Source of the DNA: Centroberyx gerrardi
Lineage: Eukaryota > Chordata > Actinopteri > Beryciformes > Berycidae
NCBI RefSeq assembly: GCF_048128805.1
Contig: NC_135997.1
Location: forward strand, 12,276,616 to 12,340,615
Length of the DNA: 64,000 nt
Direction of reading: 5' to 3'
Shown: positions 10,891-56,630 of the stretch, in pieces
How the letters are laid out: every line of letters starts with the position of its first letter
Numbering within the stretch: position 1 is the first letter of the stretch
Position numbers and translations under genes: made by a program
Notes under the pieces: generated by a model
Told to the model about the DNA's origin: nothing
What the model saw: only the letters and a program-made list of their open reading frames with translations
Database searches by the model: none

Positions 10891-13800
10891 TTAGGCTATA
10901 GTGATTTTTTGTTAGGATTTTCTATGGCTCACCCCTACTAGCAGCAATCACAAAGTAAACAGCCAAAAAGCAAACAAAACAAACACAAAGACATAACATC
11001 ATACATAGCAAATATGAACAAAAACAAACATAACAGGTACAAAGTCATACTGACTAAACCTAACAGATTTTACTTCGTAGGCTACAGAAAATACAATGTT
11101 GAATCATACATGATAACAGAATGTGATTTCTTCCCAAGCTAGTGTTTGGTAAACTATTACATAAGTCAGTACCTGGACTGTGAGTTTCTGAACTTACTCA
11201 TGTGCCACAACAGACATAAACAAGAACAGGCTGTCTTAAGTATGTATGTGTTATCCTATGCTTGGCTATAAATTGGTGTACTGTTCATGTTGATAATTAC
11301 AAAGAAGGGCATAAAAGGGACCAAAGGGTCGCTCTCAGTGTTCTCTAGTACCCTGATGCATTGCGCCTCTGTGCTATTTGACATCTATGTGTTAATGGGA
11401 CAAGGTTGGTCGGGGTGAGGCTTAATGAAATTCTACAACTGACCTTCATCCAGGTGAACATGTTGCCTATTTAAACAATTTAACTCACACAGCTGCCACA
11501 CATAGGTACCTGAATACTGTTGATGACTTTATGGTATATAAAGATCAGATACATGTTTATCAAAGCAAGTTGGAGCATAAATTGTCATAAAGTCAATCAT
11601 AAAGTCATTACTCTACAATAATGAGTATTTACATGTCACTGACCTCCTGTAATCTCATTTAAACTACTACAATATAACTTCCCTATTAGCTAAACAGCCT
11701 GACAGCCCCATAGCAGCAATCAGACTGGCTATTTTGCAGTTTAAAGTCTGCTTGAGGGGAGTTTTGTTTTTTATTAGATTTGCATACTACAGTAATAAAA
11801 GGGAGAAGTGTAGTTGCAGGTTATTTGACATAGTTATTTTTATACAGCCAGATGGTTTTAAATCACAAGCAATTTCTTTCAACACATGTAATGAAAAGGA
11901 TCTGTTAAACCTTTATATTTTTTACATTTTTCTTCTAGATTTTAAATCACAGATCTGAAAAACAGGCAGAATATTTAAAGTATGACGTGCTTTATGCTGA
12001 ATCCCAAACCACTGCACCTGTTTTTCATACCAGGTCGTTTAACCCAGAGGGGCTTTTGCTTATGAACTTCCTATACTCATAATCCAAAATCAGAGTTTTA
12101 ACCATATACAAATCTTTAAACAAATACTTGCAGAACAAATACTGCAGGAACAAGACCAGGAAAGCAGTATTATTAAGAGGACAGCGCCCTCTTCTGTCAC
12201 AAGGACTCACATCACAACATACAGTCTATGGGGAGGTTTGGCAAGCAAAGCAACACAGTATGACACTGATGATAGGGTTTGTCACATTTTATGGAAAGAT
12301 CCAAATACTTTGAACATTAATGGGAAATCAGTTATAAATGTGTATGGCTTTTCTGTCCATCACAAAATAAATCTGATTTCCTAGCATTGCTCCAAAGTAA
12401 AAGTTTACATATCACCATAGAAACAGAAAGGGGAGTGTCAAAAAGAAGTGTGTAAATAAGGAGTGTAAGTAAGTGTGATGGGAATGTTAAAAAAGCACAT
12501 AGTTCATCTTGTTAAATCTGTTGAATTTTAGAAATGCACTGTTGTGTGCATGTGTGTGTGTTGTGTGTAACTTTAAGACCTGCTTTCAAGATGCCACACA
12601 CCATTGAGCAGAAGGATCTAGTTTCTCTCTGTTATAGAAAACAAGAAAATAAGATCAATCTTTTTTTTGTTTTCCCTGCTGGCAGCGAGACTCAGCAGTG
12701 ACAAAGGGGAAGGAAAGGTTGAGTTTCACATGATGCAAGAGCTGTGGTATGCATTCCCAGGGGTCTGACCACCATCCCAGCCTACCAATCTACTGGGAGA
12801 CTCACAGCCATATGGGGCGGCCTGGGGAAATTCCCCTAAAGCCATCATGTAAATGCCCAAAGCTCGACTGTCTGTGTGTCCAGCAGACTTATCTAAAAGG
12901 CAAAGATTGGGGTGAAGGAGTAAGGAAACAGGTGGTGGGTGGTGCAACAAGCTTTAGGCCAGTAGCTTAACCTAAAACCTAAAAAAAACCTAGGACCTAA
13001 CCTCAAAACACCTTAAAAAAAACCGACTAAAAACAAGGTGGTGTGGGATTTGTCCAAACTGGTGGGCTTGTTTGGGGAAAGACATCACAGCAAGATACAG
13101 TTCTTTCAACCATTCATCCAGCAGTGCATGTGCATGATTAATTTGGGCTTATGTATTTTATGATGATAGGAATTGTTCTCCAATAAATGTATGTCATCCA
13201 AATGTATAATTGTTGAAATTTTATGCTTGACATTTGATGTTGTCTTCACAATTCCTAGCAAATCCCCTGTAGTCATCCTGTAATGAGAACAAGTTATGCA
13301 AGATTTTCACCCCAACTGCCTTAATCTGCATGAAATGGTCTGAGGCTAAATGTGGTCTGAAAGTGAAGATTTTGACCACATGCAGTCCCAATTAGGCTGT
13401 CCCACACAGGGTGAAACTGGTATGTCATGGTGGGTGTCATGACCTTTCTCTTAAGGGCACCATGCTTTTGTAAAGTTAGATGATAACTGTTCTGCGTGGC
13501 TTGGTTGGTCTGTGCTTTATTGGTTTATAGATATAGTTCTTGAGCAATCAAAAATGACAGCATAGCCTACATAAAAGTATGTCAGCTTTGCAGACTTACG
13601 TCATTCAGTCCTTTGACCCCATCCAATATCATCCACTGCTCAGCCTACTACAGTGTGGCAACTTCGGCCCTCATTTATAAGGTCATTGTAACCTCAAACA
13701 TTGTGGTGATTTTTTAGCTTGTCACAATCAGTTCATAAAACATTTTTGAGCACAGGATCAGTGAAAGGTGCTCTCTGAGAGCTTTAAAACACACATTTTG

Positions 13801-14800
13801 GAGTTCTCTCTCATAAATACACATATTGGAAGTAGACCTTCAATAGAGATAGGCAGGCTTTTAAACAGATTCATTAGAGCAGTGACGTTGCACTTTCTCT
13901 ATTATCTGAGTGGAGCCATGGGCTTTTCCGCACTTCTCCTTTCTCATGCCACAGCTAGTCTACTGTATCCACATGAACAAAACACAGCATTATTTCTGAA
14001 AACAATATGGCAGCATACCCTAACAAATTACAATCACTGTGTTTTTCCTATAATATTCCTACAGATACTGTATCTGTCTGTGGTAGGCTATGCAATAGTG
14101 AGAATATAGTGACCATTTATCTTTATTGTTGAGTTGAGTTATCTTATACGTAAAAATCACTTCAAATTATCATAGGCCTACACGCACCCATTAGATTAGA
14201 CCTCAAAGGGATAAAATACCAGCTTTTGCAGGAGAAAGAGTGTTACTTAGTTGTTTTAGGTTTAGATGGGATCCATTGAATTTTAGCAAGAAATGAATAG
14301 CACCATCTACTGGAGATTTATCATTATTTCACAACAGCAGTGATACTCAAATTTGCACTAGTAAAAAAGTACAAAATACAACACAAAAGAAAAGTTTGAC
14401 TATACAGACAGAGATTATGGATTCAAAATAATTTTAATTACACAAAATGTTGCTGTAGTAATACATGTCACAAAGTCATTATCATAGTCTCATCTACAAT
14501 TTTCCAATGAGCAGTGTTTAAACATCCAGTTAGAATGCGACAAACTTGAAAAACCCACATTCATCTTTGAATAAAATATCAGCTTTTCTGCCTGGACCTT
14601 ATCAATAGGGAGAAAGTCAGTGATTTAATAATCTGTAATTCTGTTATCTATCTGAAGCTTCAATGTCCAACAATGTGTAGTTTATTTATCCTCAGTAGTT
14701 TGGCAGCAACATACACACCTTGAGTGTTATTTCAGACCTTCATTCCTTTTCAGAGCTTAAAGGGTAATCTCATCTCCCAGTGATTTACAATTTACTGCAC
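10887..14800. other. Intergenic DNA without recognised gene
   Basis: AT-rich DNA with many stop codons in all frames and no recognisable protein or RNA gene. Short frames near 12750-12970 and 13768-14109 show no family resemblance. Unannotated regulatory elements cannot be excluded. Confidence 0.55.
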
Positions 14801-14813
14801 ATTTTTGTTCACC

Positions 14814-15765
14814 CTAAAGCCGTATGGATTTCCCTTGGAATAACAAATACTCACCCAACCTACTCACATGCCATCGAATACAAAGCCAATCTTCTGGTCT
14901 AGTGCCTTCTATTCCTACAAAACTTTGTTCATTCACCGTTTTTACCAGGGGTGCAGTAGGGGTGGAGGGGGAACCAGGATGGAAGAAACAACAGAAAGAG
15001 TCTGCTGCTGGGGTTGGTGTTGATTCTCCAACCTGTGTAGATGTTTTATTAAAGTGTCCATCAATAGAGATGGAGGTCCCAGACTCATCCACAGCAGGGT
15101 GTGCCTTGAGTCATCAAATAGTTTAGGCTAACGATTCAGAGAAGCCATCATTCTCCTTTAAATACTGAATTTCACAGCAATCACACCACTTTTTATTTTA
15201 GCAGGTTTTTCTACTTTACACCATCCTATATGGCTGTCCTGTTAGTATTCATAATATGGGAGCAGTAGGTCTACTTCTCACCTCTTTTGTTCTTAGCACT
15301 GCATGGCCTCCCTCAGCTATGGCTTAAGGTGTTTATTTTCCTCTGAGGGCTCAAACACAACAGAAACTTGCCCCACCTTATCGTCAACAATGACGGTCAA
15401 CAGTTCTGGCTGTCACGACGAAACTCTTTCTCCAAGAGTTCTGGAAAGAAACTTGATTTGACCTTGGAAAGAACTTTGTCCTCCTAAATGGAGGGAGGTG
15501 GTCCGGTTGGCGGTGGTCCATAAAGCAAGAACGCATCCAAAATAGCCAGTTTGACAGTCCGATTTCTGGGCATCATAAATGAGAGGTTTGATGGATAAAG
15601 CTAGAAGCCCTGTAACACACTGGGGACAACCTCCACCACCATTTCCTCAGGTGTGGGGAGGATGGAGCTGAGCTCCTCATTCATATCTTCCATCAGCCTG
15701 TGGGTTCCCTTTTCATCCATCAGTGTTGATTTAAGGGTCTTGCGATGATTAAAAACACTTTTTCA
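14814..15765 (-). pseudogene. Decayed coding region of unidentified family
   Basis: Read on the minus strand from about 15765 to 15391, one frame carries about 125 codons of coherent protein-like sequence broken by in-frame TAG codons at 15603-15601 and about 15486-15484. A one-base shift then continues as a short stretch ending at a TAG near 15325. Intact phrases include LMEDMNEELSSILPTPEE, SFFPELLEKEFRRDSQ and TVIVDDKVGQVSVVFEPSEE. A second open block follows at 15110-14814 (about 98 codons, phrase TAPLVKTVNEQSFVG), separated by non-coding-looking DNA. The composition (mixed hydrophobic and charged residues, no repetition) is unlike chance frames nearby. I do not recognise the family. It may be a broken gene, a gene fragment or a mobile-element protein. 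The block at 14824-15126 is also open on the plus strand, so that part is less certain. Confidence 0.5.
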
Positions 15766-16099
15766 GGCAAAATATAGTAAACCTGGAAGTATGACTTTCA
15801 GGTGATTGTGGCATTACAGATGAAGGATGGATGTCTGTCATTTCAACTAAATATAACTAAATATAAAAAGCTAATATCCTCATGCAATATTTGCCTGCAC
15901 ACTATCTGTTGCCCACTATCTTAAGCCCACCCCTGGTGATGATTGATTGTAATTTGCTATTTTTCTCTTTAAAAATAATAATAAAAACAATCTTGATCAC
16001 AAAAACATAAAACCTCCACTCTACTAAGATGTTAATAAAGGGGGTTGACAAAAGTTCATAAATAACCTCTTTTGCACAAATAAACCGAGGTTATTAAAA

Positions 16100-16268
16100 C
16101 GACTAACAACAGAATGCGTCCATTGCGATTAGTCGACAGTCGAATGTGCAGAGGTGCACCCCTGCTGCCGGCGCGACGTAGCAGACAATGAATCTAACGC
16201 ACGCTTCATGAAGGAGGTCCTAGGGGCGCCCAAGTAGGGCCTTGCCTTTGTGGTTGTAGAAAGAGAAG
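16100..16268 (+). promoter_or_regulatory. Probable promoter/5' UTR of dync1li2
   Basis: CpG density rises here (GGCGCGACG, GGGGCGCCC) against an AT-rich background, immediately before the dync1li2 start codon. No TATA box was seen, consistent with a housekeeping gene. The transcription start cannot be placed. Confidence 0.45.
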
Positions 16269-32020
<15,752 letters not shown>

Positions 32021-34907
32021 AGGCAACAAAAACAGCTGCATTGTCCACTGCGTTAATACTCTGGAAAAATACACAAACATGTACACGATGAGCATAAAAA
32101 ACAGTTAAATTGACCAAATTCCCAATGTCTATATCAGTCAGCACACACAGTGGCTTCGCCAAAATGAGTTTCAGATGCTATCAGATATTTTGGTGTTTTG
32201 GTGAGATGGGAAGAGAGATGACAGAGGTGGAGGTGTTTTATGAGATGTTGAGCGTTGATGGCTTGGCTTTCTTTCTGTCCTCTCTTCCACTGTAAACGTT
32301 ATTTTGCGAGGGATGTCAGTTTAAGGCAAAGTGTGCACACTCCTGGGAGCCAGCCAAATGCCCTGGGCTGCAGGCCCCCCACTTGCTGGGGTAAAACTCC
32401 CTCTCCTCATGAGCTTAAAGAGTGGAAATATACTGCTCCTGTGGCCTCTGGTTCAGCTAATCTCATGGAAGGAAATTGGTTGTGATTGGAAAGATATTTA
32501 AACTCTAAATATATTCATTGAGGAAAATAATTAAAATACTTGCAAGCATATGTAGTATGTAAAAAATGTTGGATATGATACTGATGTATTTATACAAAAG
32601 TTCCTCCTTTTTATTTTATTTTTCTCTGCACCATTTATTGGTTTAAAGAAACATTCAGCTATATCACATAACATGTTAAAATGCCACTGACGTCATGACA
32701 CTAATATGACAAATCTAGATAGCTGATAGCATACCATACCATCTGCGCCACGCTATGTGGGCCCTAGTCATCTCGAAGGATTCTGTAAATATAAATACAA
32801 AAATTGCTATTCAAGTTTAGGTTTGATTTTGTACAAAATGCAATTCTTCTATCCAAATTCTGAGGAGAAGTTCTTTGACTAAACAAGACTGGTTGGGATT
32901 TGACAGGCGTAGAGTTTGCAACAGAAACGCTTCTTTTGGCTACAGGTGTTTGTGTGTATGTTTGGGGAGGGGGTTGGGCAGCATCTTTCCTACTATAACT
33001 CCCAAGTGCCTCGCACAGTTAGCTGTTTGTGTCATAGTAGAGGTGCCTGTCTACATAAGAGGAAATGCACTGTAGCACCATCGGTTAAAGGTTTTTGTCC
33101 ATTTCTTGTCATCCAAATAATTTATTTCGTTTTACATTTTTCTTTTTGTACAACAAGCCTGTGGTCTGTAATCTTTCAGAAATAAAATTTCTGTGGCCTA
33201 GTTGACAATGTTCAGTAGAGCAATAGAGTGAATGCCTTCATATAAACTGTAAAGGCTGCTGATATTTAGAAGAAACCACACGTTAACAGCATTGGGGTCC
33301 CCTAAAAGAACACTTAATGTGGTGTAAACCACTTTCTTTGCGGCCAAAACACAGAAAATGATTTGCTACGGTCCGAAAAAATGAGTTACCCATATCCTCC
33401 AATGTTTGACAGCACTGTCCTTTTTTGGTTGCAAATGTTTTTATCCACACTGTACTTGGCATGTCAGTTAAAACATTCCCAATTTCTACATGATGTAGCT
33501 GTAGAAACGCATCCCTGTAGGAAACCTATTTGTCCAGTCAAATCTTTTTGTTTGTGGTCTTTTCAGTGCCCATTTAAAATGTTGACTTTTGCCTTCAATG
33601 TACAGTTAAAAATGTGTCACTCTGGGCACCCTGCCTTTATACAGGATTGCTCTTAGTTGATTAATCAGCCTTTGTGTCCTTAAGGGGTTGCTTAATTGTT
33701 GTTGTTTTTTTTTTTTTCTGTTCATTTTTAATTATAACCATTATATTACTGTACCATATCAAATTATCTGTAATGTTATTTATGGTTTCATGACACACTT
33801 ACCATAGTCTAATCAAAGTGAATTAAGTGTAGGTTATTCTCAAATCTATATGTAAGGCCCAACTTAATCCTATGGATACAGCAGCTCAGCAACTTTCACA
33901 GATTTAATGGCACACGTGAAGAGAGCAGCTATTTGTTGTTAAAAAAAAACAATAGCAAAAAAGGAAAACTGGAGTAAATTGGAACATGGAACCAAAGATG
34001 CAAATTGACAGTATTTTCTGCTTGTATAGTTGGTAGTCACCCATATGATTAGTAAGTGGCCATTTTTCTCCTGTCCTTGCATGGAGAAAGCATTCCAAAC
34101 TTTAGGCCCGTCTGTAAACTCGCCTGCACCCCATATATCTTAGAACATATGAAGTTAGATATTTAAGTAAAATGGTAAAAATGCCGTACTTAAGCATATC
34201 TGGTGTTTTCAGGTGTCAAAGGAAAGGACTGGGGTTGTATTTTGGCGGAGTTGATTCTCTAAGCCGCTCTGTGAACACATTCTGCTTGACAGTGCAAGTA
34301 GGTTTCAACTTCATTGTTTTTTTGCTCTGTAAGGGAATAACCACAAGACCACGCTGGTGTGCAGAGTCTACTTTAATTTTGCATGATCTAATTTGTTGTC
34401 AAAAAAAAAAAAAATTCTAATAATGCTACAACAGCTTTGGATTTTCTTTCGATCAAAATGAAGCTCTTATTGTTTATTGTGATTGGGCGGAATGTGCACC
34501 TGAGATCTGTTGCTGAAACGGATGAAGCACAATACTAGAACAGCCAGGAGCGGGACCGCCACATGTTGAAATAAGCACTTTCCCTTGGACACTTGTATCG
34601 ATTCCCTGTTGCTACAGTTAAAGATACAGAATGCATATTTTTCTTCCTGCCTTGCCTTTTAAAACATTTAGTAATAAACTGCTCTTAGAAGTTTACCTAC
34701 ACATTAAAATTGCATTATTTATCTGCATTTGCTGCTTAAGTAACGGAAGGTGCCCCCCGGTGGTTAACTGTTCAGAATCAACTGTAATAACCCTGCTCTC
34801 CTGGTAATATTGTGACTTTAATATTGATCCTCTGGAAATCATTGTCATTACACCTTTTGCTAGGGATGTTGTTTGGGATGTCTTCTGGGAAATATCCAGA
34901 TAAACCA

Positions 34908-34913
34908 AATAAA
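34908..34913 (+). terminator. Candidate internal poly(A) signal, dync1li2
   Basis: AATAAA is followed within 30 nt by GTTGTTTTTC and TTGTCCTTTCTG, a GU-rich downstream context. Confidence 0.4.
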
Positions 34914-35542
34914 TGCCCGTTGTTTTTCAGGCTTGTCCTTTCTGCCCATGTAAAGTACCCCTTTGTTATGTGTTTACTTCCTCTTGAGACATTTTTTTTG
35001 TTATTGTTGACAAATATGGTTTTGCCCAGATACAGTTTTGGTAATAGAATATTGTAATGTCAAGTTAGCTCTTTAACCTGACCTATTACACTGACTTGAT
35101 CTTGATGAAACATGACCACACTCATGAAAATTGGCATTTCTGCTGAGTGGAATGAAGTGCTCTCATGCTGCTTGGTTTCAAATTTGCACTTGCTCTTTGT
35201 AAAGATTGGATATCGCTCCCAAGATTGAATAACAAACAGATGTTGTAATTTTTTACTCAAACTTCAGTTGAAAGTGACTGCCTCTTTACATCTTAAGTGA
35301 ATTGCCTTCAATCCCTATTGAGAATATACATCCGTAGGAGACTATAAGCTTCTGCTTCCAGTCCTTTTTATTCAGGATATCAAGACATTGTAACCACATG
35401 GCTGGCTGCATTTTGTGTCCTAAACGAATTCAGAAATTTGATTGTATGACTTTAACACAATTCTGTAGCCTCTAAGCTGCCATGTGGAATCTAGCTTCTT
35501 TTGCCGACAAAGATAAGGAAAATGTCTGTCCGACCTGGCTTC

Positions 35543-35548
35543 AATAAA
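35543..35548 (+). terminator. Candidate distal poly(A) signal, dync1li2
   Basis: AATAAA is followed by TGACTTTGGTTGACTTTG, a GU-rich element. It is the last such signal before the minisatellite at 35634. Confidence 0.45.
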
Positions 35549-35633
35549 ACCAAGAATCCTGACTTTGGTTGACTTTGACCTCTATGTCTTTTAATTTCAG
35601 ACTCATGTTCTGATTGCCTCAAGCCTGTAATAT

Positions 35634-35760
35634 CTGAACACTTGTTTATTGCTTTTATCCATCTCTCTGAACACTTGTTTATTGCTTTTATCCATCTCTG
35701 AAAACTTGTTTATTGCTTTTATCCATCTCTCTGAAAACTTGTTTATTGCTTTTATCCATC
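35634..35760. repeat. Minisatellite, four copies of a roughly 31-33 bp unit
   Basis: CTGAA-ACTTGTTTATTGC followed by TTTTATCCATCTCT is repeated four times with one or two changes and 2-bp length differences. It lies just beyond the proposed end of dync1li2. Confidence 0.92.
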
Positions 35761-36210
35761 CAAGATAGTATAAAATCCCGATACTTAAGTGATACCAGTT
35801 ACTTTAAACAGAACGCACATTTTATTGGCTGAGGCTTGGCTATGGAAACATTTCTGTGAGGTGAACCTTTGCATTTCAACCAGTCCTTTCCAGATGCCCA
35901 GCAAGGTCATCTTAATAACTATTGTAGGTTAATAGCATGGTGTGAACAGACGTGATGCTGTTTTGAATCATGTGTCACACAGACTTTAATATTTTCCAGT
36001 ATCTTTCTAGCCTACTGCTATCCCTCAGGCAGCTTTTTATTAGTCTTAAAAACCATGAGAGGGCAGTAAGGTGCAGGGAAGTACACCATTTTATTTCTGC
36101 TGAAGATAATTGGGCCTATCCCTTAACACTCTGGACCAATTCACTAGACATAATCTGATCAATTTTAGCACATTTTCTGTGGAGAGTTGTCATCCTGGGA
36201 ACAATCACTT

Positions 36211-36229
36211 GGGGGGGGGGGGGGGGGGG
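36211..36229 (+). repeat. G19 homopolymer
   Basis: Nineteen consecutive G on the plus strand, a strong potential G-quadruplex former and a frequent site of sequencing length error. Confidence 0.85.
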
Positions 36230-36359
36230 TAAACCACCATATCAGTAGAGTATGATGCCAGATAGACCATATAAACCTATCTAAAAAATACCAATCTACA
36301 TTGCCTTCTGTAATTCCCACTTGACCTAATTAGTGCCATCCTGCCCTACTGTCACATCT

Positions 36360-36570
36360 ATAACGATAAAGACCTATAATAATGCAACAATATATTTTAG
36401 AAGGATAATATTACAGAAAAAAAACTACGTGCATATAAGAATATTATAGTGATAGGAGATAGAGATGAAAAAATACAATAAAAAATACAATAAAATGCGG
36501 CATAAACTCGCTATTGAGAACTGCAGAAACTCTATAAGTCCCTATAGGAATATTACAGGAATATGGGAAT
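36360..36570. repeat. Dispersed CTATAGGAATATTA-type repeat, copy 2
   Basis: AGTCCCTATAGGAATATTAC and AGAATATTATAGTGATAGGA echo the sequence at 10668-10827. The order of blocks differs, so one or both copies are rearranged. Confidence 0.4.
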
Positions 36571-36829
36571 TACTGGAATATTTTCCGTTACAGGCCTGCC
36601 TGAAGGTAACCTGTGGGCTGCAGACGCATATCGACGCACAGCCCGTGATGAGAAAGCATGGTGGTAATTGCCAACTATTTTTCCACAGCAGTCGTCGAAA
36701 GAGAAAGGGAAGAAAAAAAAATGCACCAGAGCTCAGTCAGCGTGGTTCCGGCTGGATTCATTTTGCAGGCTATTTGGGAATACTTAAAACGTGTGCATAG
36801 CCTACACAAGAATGTGCAGTTTTCTTGTG

Positions 36830-53518
<16,689 letters not shown>

Positions 53519-55503
53519 GGACTGGAGGACAATCAGACCGACTGAGGGGAAGACACACTACCAGTAACCGACTGAGAGGGGCACTACTCTGCCTTCGAAA
53601 TGCTATCGAGTTTCATTATCGAGTGGAGCGGCCATCTCAAGCTCATCACACCCTTTGACTTCTCTCATTATAACACTTGGCCTTCGACTGCCTGCCCTTT
53701 CGGCCTGTCCAGTCACTGAATAAATCCTTATTTCATAGCCACAAATGTGCACTATGACTTTGTTTACGAGGCATTCTGGCTACGGTGACGCTCATAAACA
53801 CTCCAAAGTGCAATTTGAAGTTTGAATTGTGTTGAGTCAAGTCGAGAATGACGATGTTCCCTGAAACACTTTTTATTCAACAAAACTTTTACTAAACCAG
53901 TGTGAAGGATGACTTCCATAGGGAGCCACAGAAAGGCTGACATCCAGTATAACTGTGCATCGACTCCTGGTCCGAAGTAGGTGTTGACTTTCTGAAAGTT
54001 GTACGTTTAACTGTGAATGGAGCAGAGTCATAGAAGGTCAACTATCGCATGATGTGCTTATGTCAAGCCGCTGTCTGTGAAGTCTGTGAAGATAAATGTG
54101 ATCATGGATCCAGGAGCCCGCTGGACCAGCAACATAACCTGCAGTACAATAGGACTCGCTCCCAGTGGCTCCATAGCCTTACTGTTCTGTCTTGGATACT
54201 GACATCAGCCTTTGGCTACTACATATGAGTGGGACTGACACTAGACATTTTATTGTAAACATTAGACATGTTGACACGAATGGAGTTTTTCCCCTTTGCC
54301 CTGTTTTATAAATACCTTTAACATGTGACTTTTAGCCACTGTAAAGTCCTTTGCCGCCAGCAAATATAACAAAACAGGGTCTGTCTGACTGCAATAAGGA
54401 GGGGTGTTACAACAATATGTTGAAATATTTCAAATGAGGAATAGATGTCTTTTTCCAATACAGTGTGTCTATAGGTTTGACGCAATTATGAGACCAAAAT
54501 ATGTTGTGACTGCCTTCAGAATATCAGGAATTCTCTTACAGGAGAATTATTAAGATTAAAGATTAAAGAATAAAGATAAAAAAAAAAAATTAAAAAAAAA
54601 GAATGGCCACTTTTATAGTGTCTGTTAAGACCCTGCTTAATTAACTGCTTCATTCCATCTATTTTATCCCAATTTGTGTGTTACGCACCCAACAAATATC
54701 CACATTCACATTCCAACATTTGAATTTTTAGGTATTTGTTAGTTAGGACAACACTTTCAGCCAGGTACAGGTGATGTTTGGTGGCAATTGGTATAATTAT
54801 TGTCCAATATGTTTTAAGTATGTACATATCCAGGGCCTCAGGTAACAGAAAATGGTGGCGGTACCTCAGTAAGGTGGTGCATTTGGAAAAAAACATCCAC
54901 AGGTGACCTGGTAAAGATCAGTGCCCTTAGTCTATATATCTCAGGTATTGACAAACTCCTTCCAACTTTGATTTTTAAGACCATTTGAAATGAAATCACA
55001 GGGTGCCTCGACCTGAAAGCTGTACTGCTTAATGCCTTCTTAATCATTGGCATAGAGAATAGAGAACTGATATTTTTGAGTTAACTATCCAAGTAAATTT
55101 AAAAAAAGAAAAAAGAAGAGAGTGAAGTGAAGGTGGGAACAGTAGGGTGGGAATGTAGCGCAAGGAGCATCAGTGTCATAGCTTTCACCCTGTATTAGAT
55201 TGAATTAAAATGTCTGTATATGCATTTACAGTGTATTATCACACACTTCATGTGCTATCAAACCTCTATCAACCCACAATGCAGCTGTTAATACGACTTA
55301 TCTTGGAATACAGGACATAAATATCTTATCATTCCTTTATCGTTTTTCTTTTCAGCCAGTGTACTTGACATGCAAACTGTAGGCTTAATCTTGAAAAATC
55401 ACATCTATGCTTGTGTGTTGATAGGAAGAAGGAAGAAATGTTGACTTAATTTTTTTGTCTTACATTGTTCTAATATATTGTATCTACACTACAGTGTCAT
55501 TCA

Positions 55504-55527
55504 GTGTGTGTGTGTGTGTGTGTGTGT
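55504..55527. repeat. (TG)n microsatellite in cmtm4 3' UTR
   Basis: About 12 TG units. Confidence 0.9.
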
Positions 55528-56485
55528 TTTCTGTATTGTTTGAGACCTCTGGTGTATGTATATGTGGTTTAGGGTAAGGGTTGTTCATCTGTACAGGCTC
55601 TAAATGGACTGTATAGCGCCATCTCCTGGTCTTTGTCTAAAATGTATTCTTTGAGACTACAGTGGACCAAGAGAAAGGCCTGATGTCAAAGACTTTGTGT
55701 GTGAGGAAACATTACAAATTGTCAATTACGGAATTGATTCTTATGAGCTGATAGTGATAGCTTTTAATAATGTAGGACAAACCGGGGCAGAAATGTATGT
55801 GAATATGGTTTCAAATTGATGGGCGCTTGATTTGTGTTGCGAGACAGTTAAACAGCCTCAGAAATGGGCACAACACACGCTTAATAAATCAAGCCCTTCT
55901 CATGTTTTCTCATTAATTTATATTGTGTTCAATTACTATTTCGCTCCAGGTTCGGTGACTGAAGGAGTTGTTTGAATAGACAATCACATGTGTGTATTTA
56001 TGTCTGTCTCTCACATTGATGGATTTGATTGTTTCAGTGTGGTGTAACAATATTACAAGTTGTACAGCTAACTCTGCTTATCTTGCAAAAAATCATGCAA
56101 GTGCATTATGCTATTTGTTAATATCCTAAAAAAAAAAACAAGTGGCTCTGTAAGTGACCATTAAGTTTGTTAAAAGACACTAGCAACCTATGTATAACTT
56201 TATGCTATATTATGGTCTAATTGTATTTATGAGGAAAAAAGAAATGCCTACCACTATTTTCCCGATTGTGCTATTAACTATATGATCAGCCTGACTTTTT
56301 GGGTGAAATTAGGAATGGCTTCTTTTACAGTGAGACGCTCATCTGTTTCCTTTTAATTCTGTGTGCTTTGATAATGATTACAACAAGGTTTGTCTTGTAC
56401 AGCATGATGCCGCACTTAGCTGTATTTTTGTATTTAAAACATTCTCTATAGATTCAACATCAATATAGTTTATAGTGACAATTTA

Positions 56486-56491
56486 AATAAA
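56486..56491 (+). terminator. Candidate distal poly(A) signal, cmtm4
   Basis: AATAAAGTGA is followed 25-50 nt later by a T-rich downstream stretch (TTTTTATTTAATTTTTTTTT). Confidence 0.55.
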
Positions 56492-56601
56492 GTGATTTGG
56501 ACATTATTGAAAACGGTTCCATTTTTATTTAATTTTTTTTTTTGCACAAAGGGCAGAACAGTTCTTCCCTGAAATCCAGATGTCGTTCTTGTGGAACAAA
56601 T

Positions 56602-56607
56602 TTTATT
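56602..56607 (-). terminator. Candidate poly(A) signal, cmtm3
   Basis: The plus-strand TTTATT gives a minus-strand AATAAA inside AAAAATAAAATTTGTT. It is the first canonical hexamer I found downstream of cmtm3 on that strand. A variant ATTAAA near 58715 could serve a much shorter UTR. Confidence 0.4.
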
Positions 56608-56630
56608 TTTAACCTACAGTAGTTAAACAA

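Larger units (their letters stand above)
32021..35565 (+). other. dync1li2 3' UTR (probable, about 3.5 kb)
   Basis: No other gene lies here. Candidate AATAAA signals are at 33181, 34673, 34908 and 35543, so alternative 3' ends are likely. A Pumilio-type TGTAAATA is at 32784-32791. The extent is inferred from the last signal with a GT-rich downstream stretch. Confidence 0.5.
53519..56510 (+). other. cmtm4 3' UTR (probable, about 3 kb)
   Basis: No competing gene lies here. Early AATAAA hexamers occur near 53719 and 54570, so short isoforms are possible. A TG microsatellite is at 55504-55527. The distal end is set by the signal at 56486. Confidence 0.5.

Noticed and set aside
55797..55910. Partly inverted GGGCGCTTGATTTG / AATCAAGCCC sequence in the cmtm4 3' UTR
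   Set aside because: The arms match only over about 8 bp and no flanking duplication is visible, so a mobile element cannot be supported.
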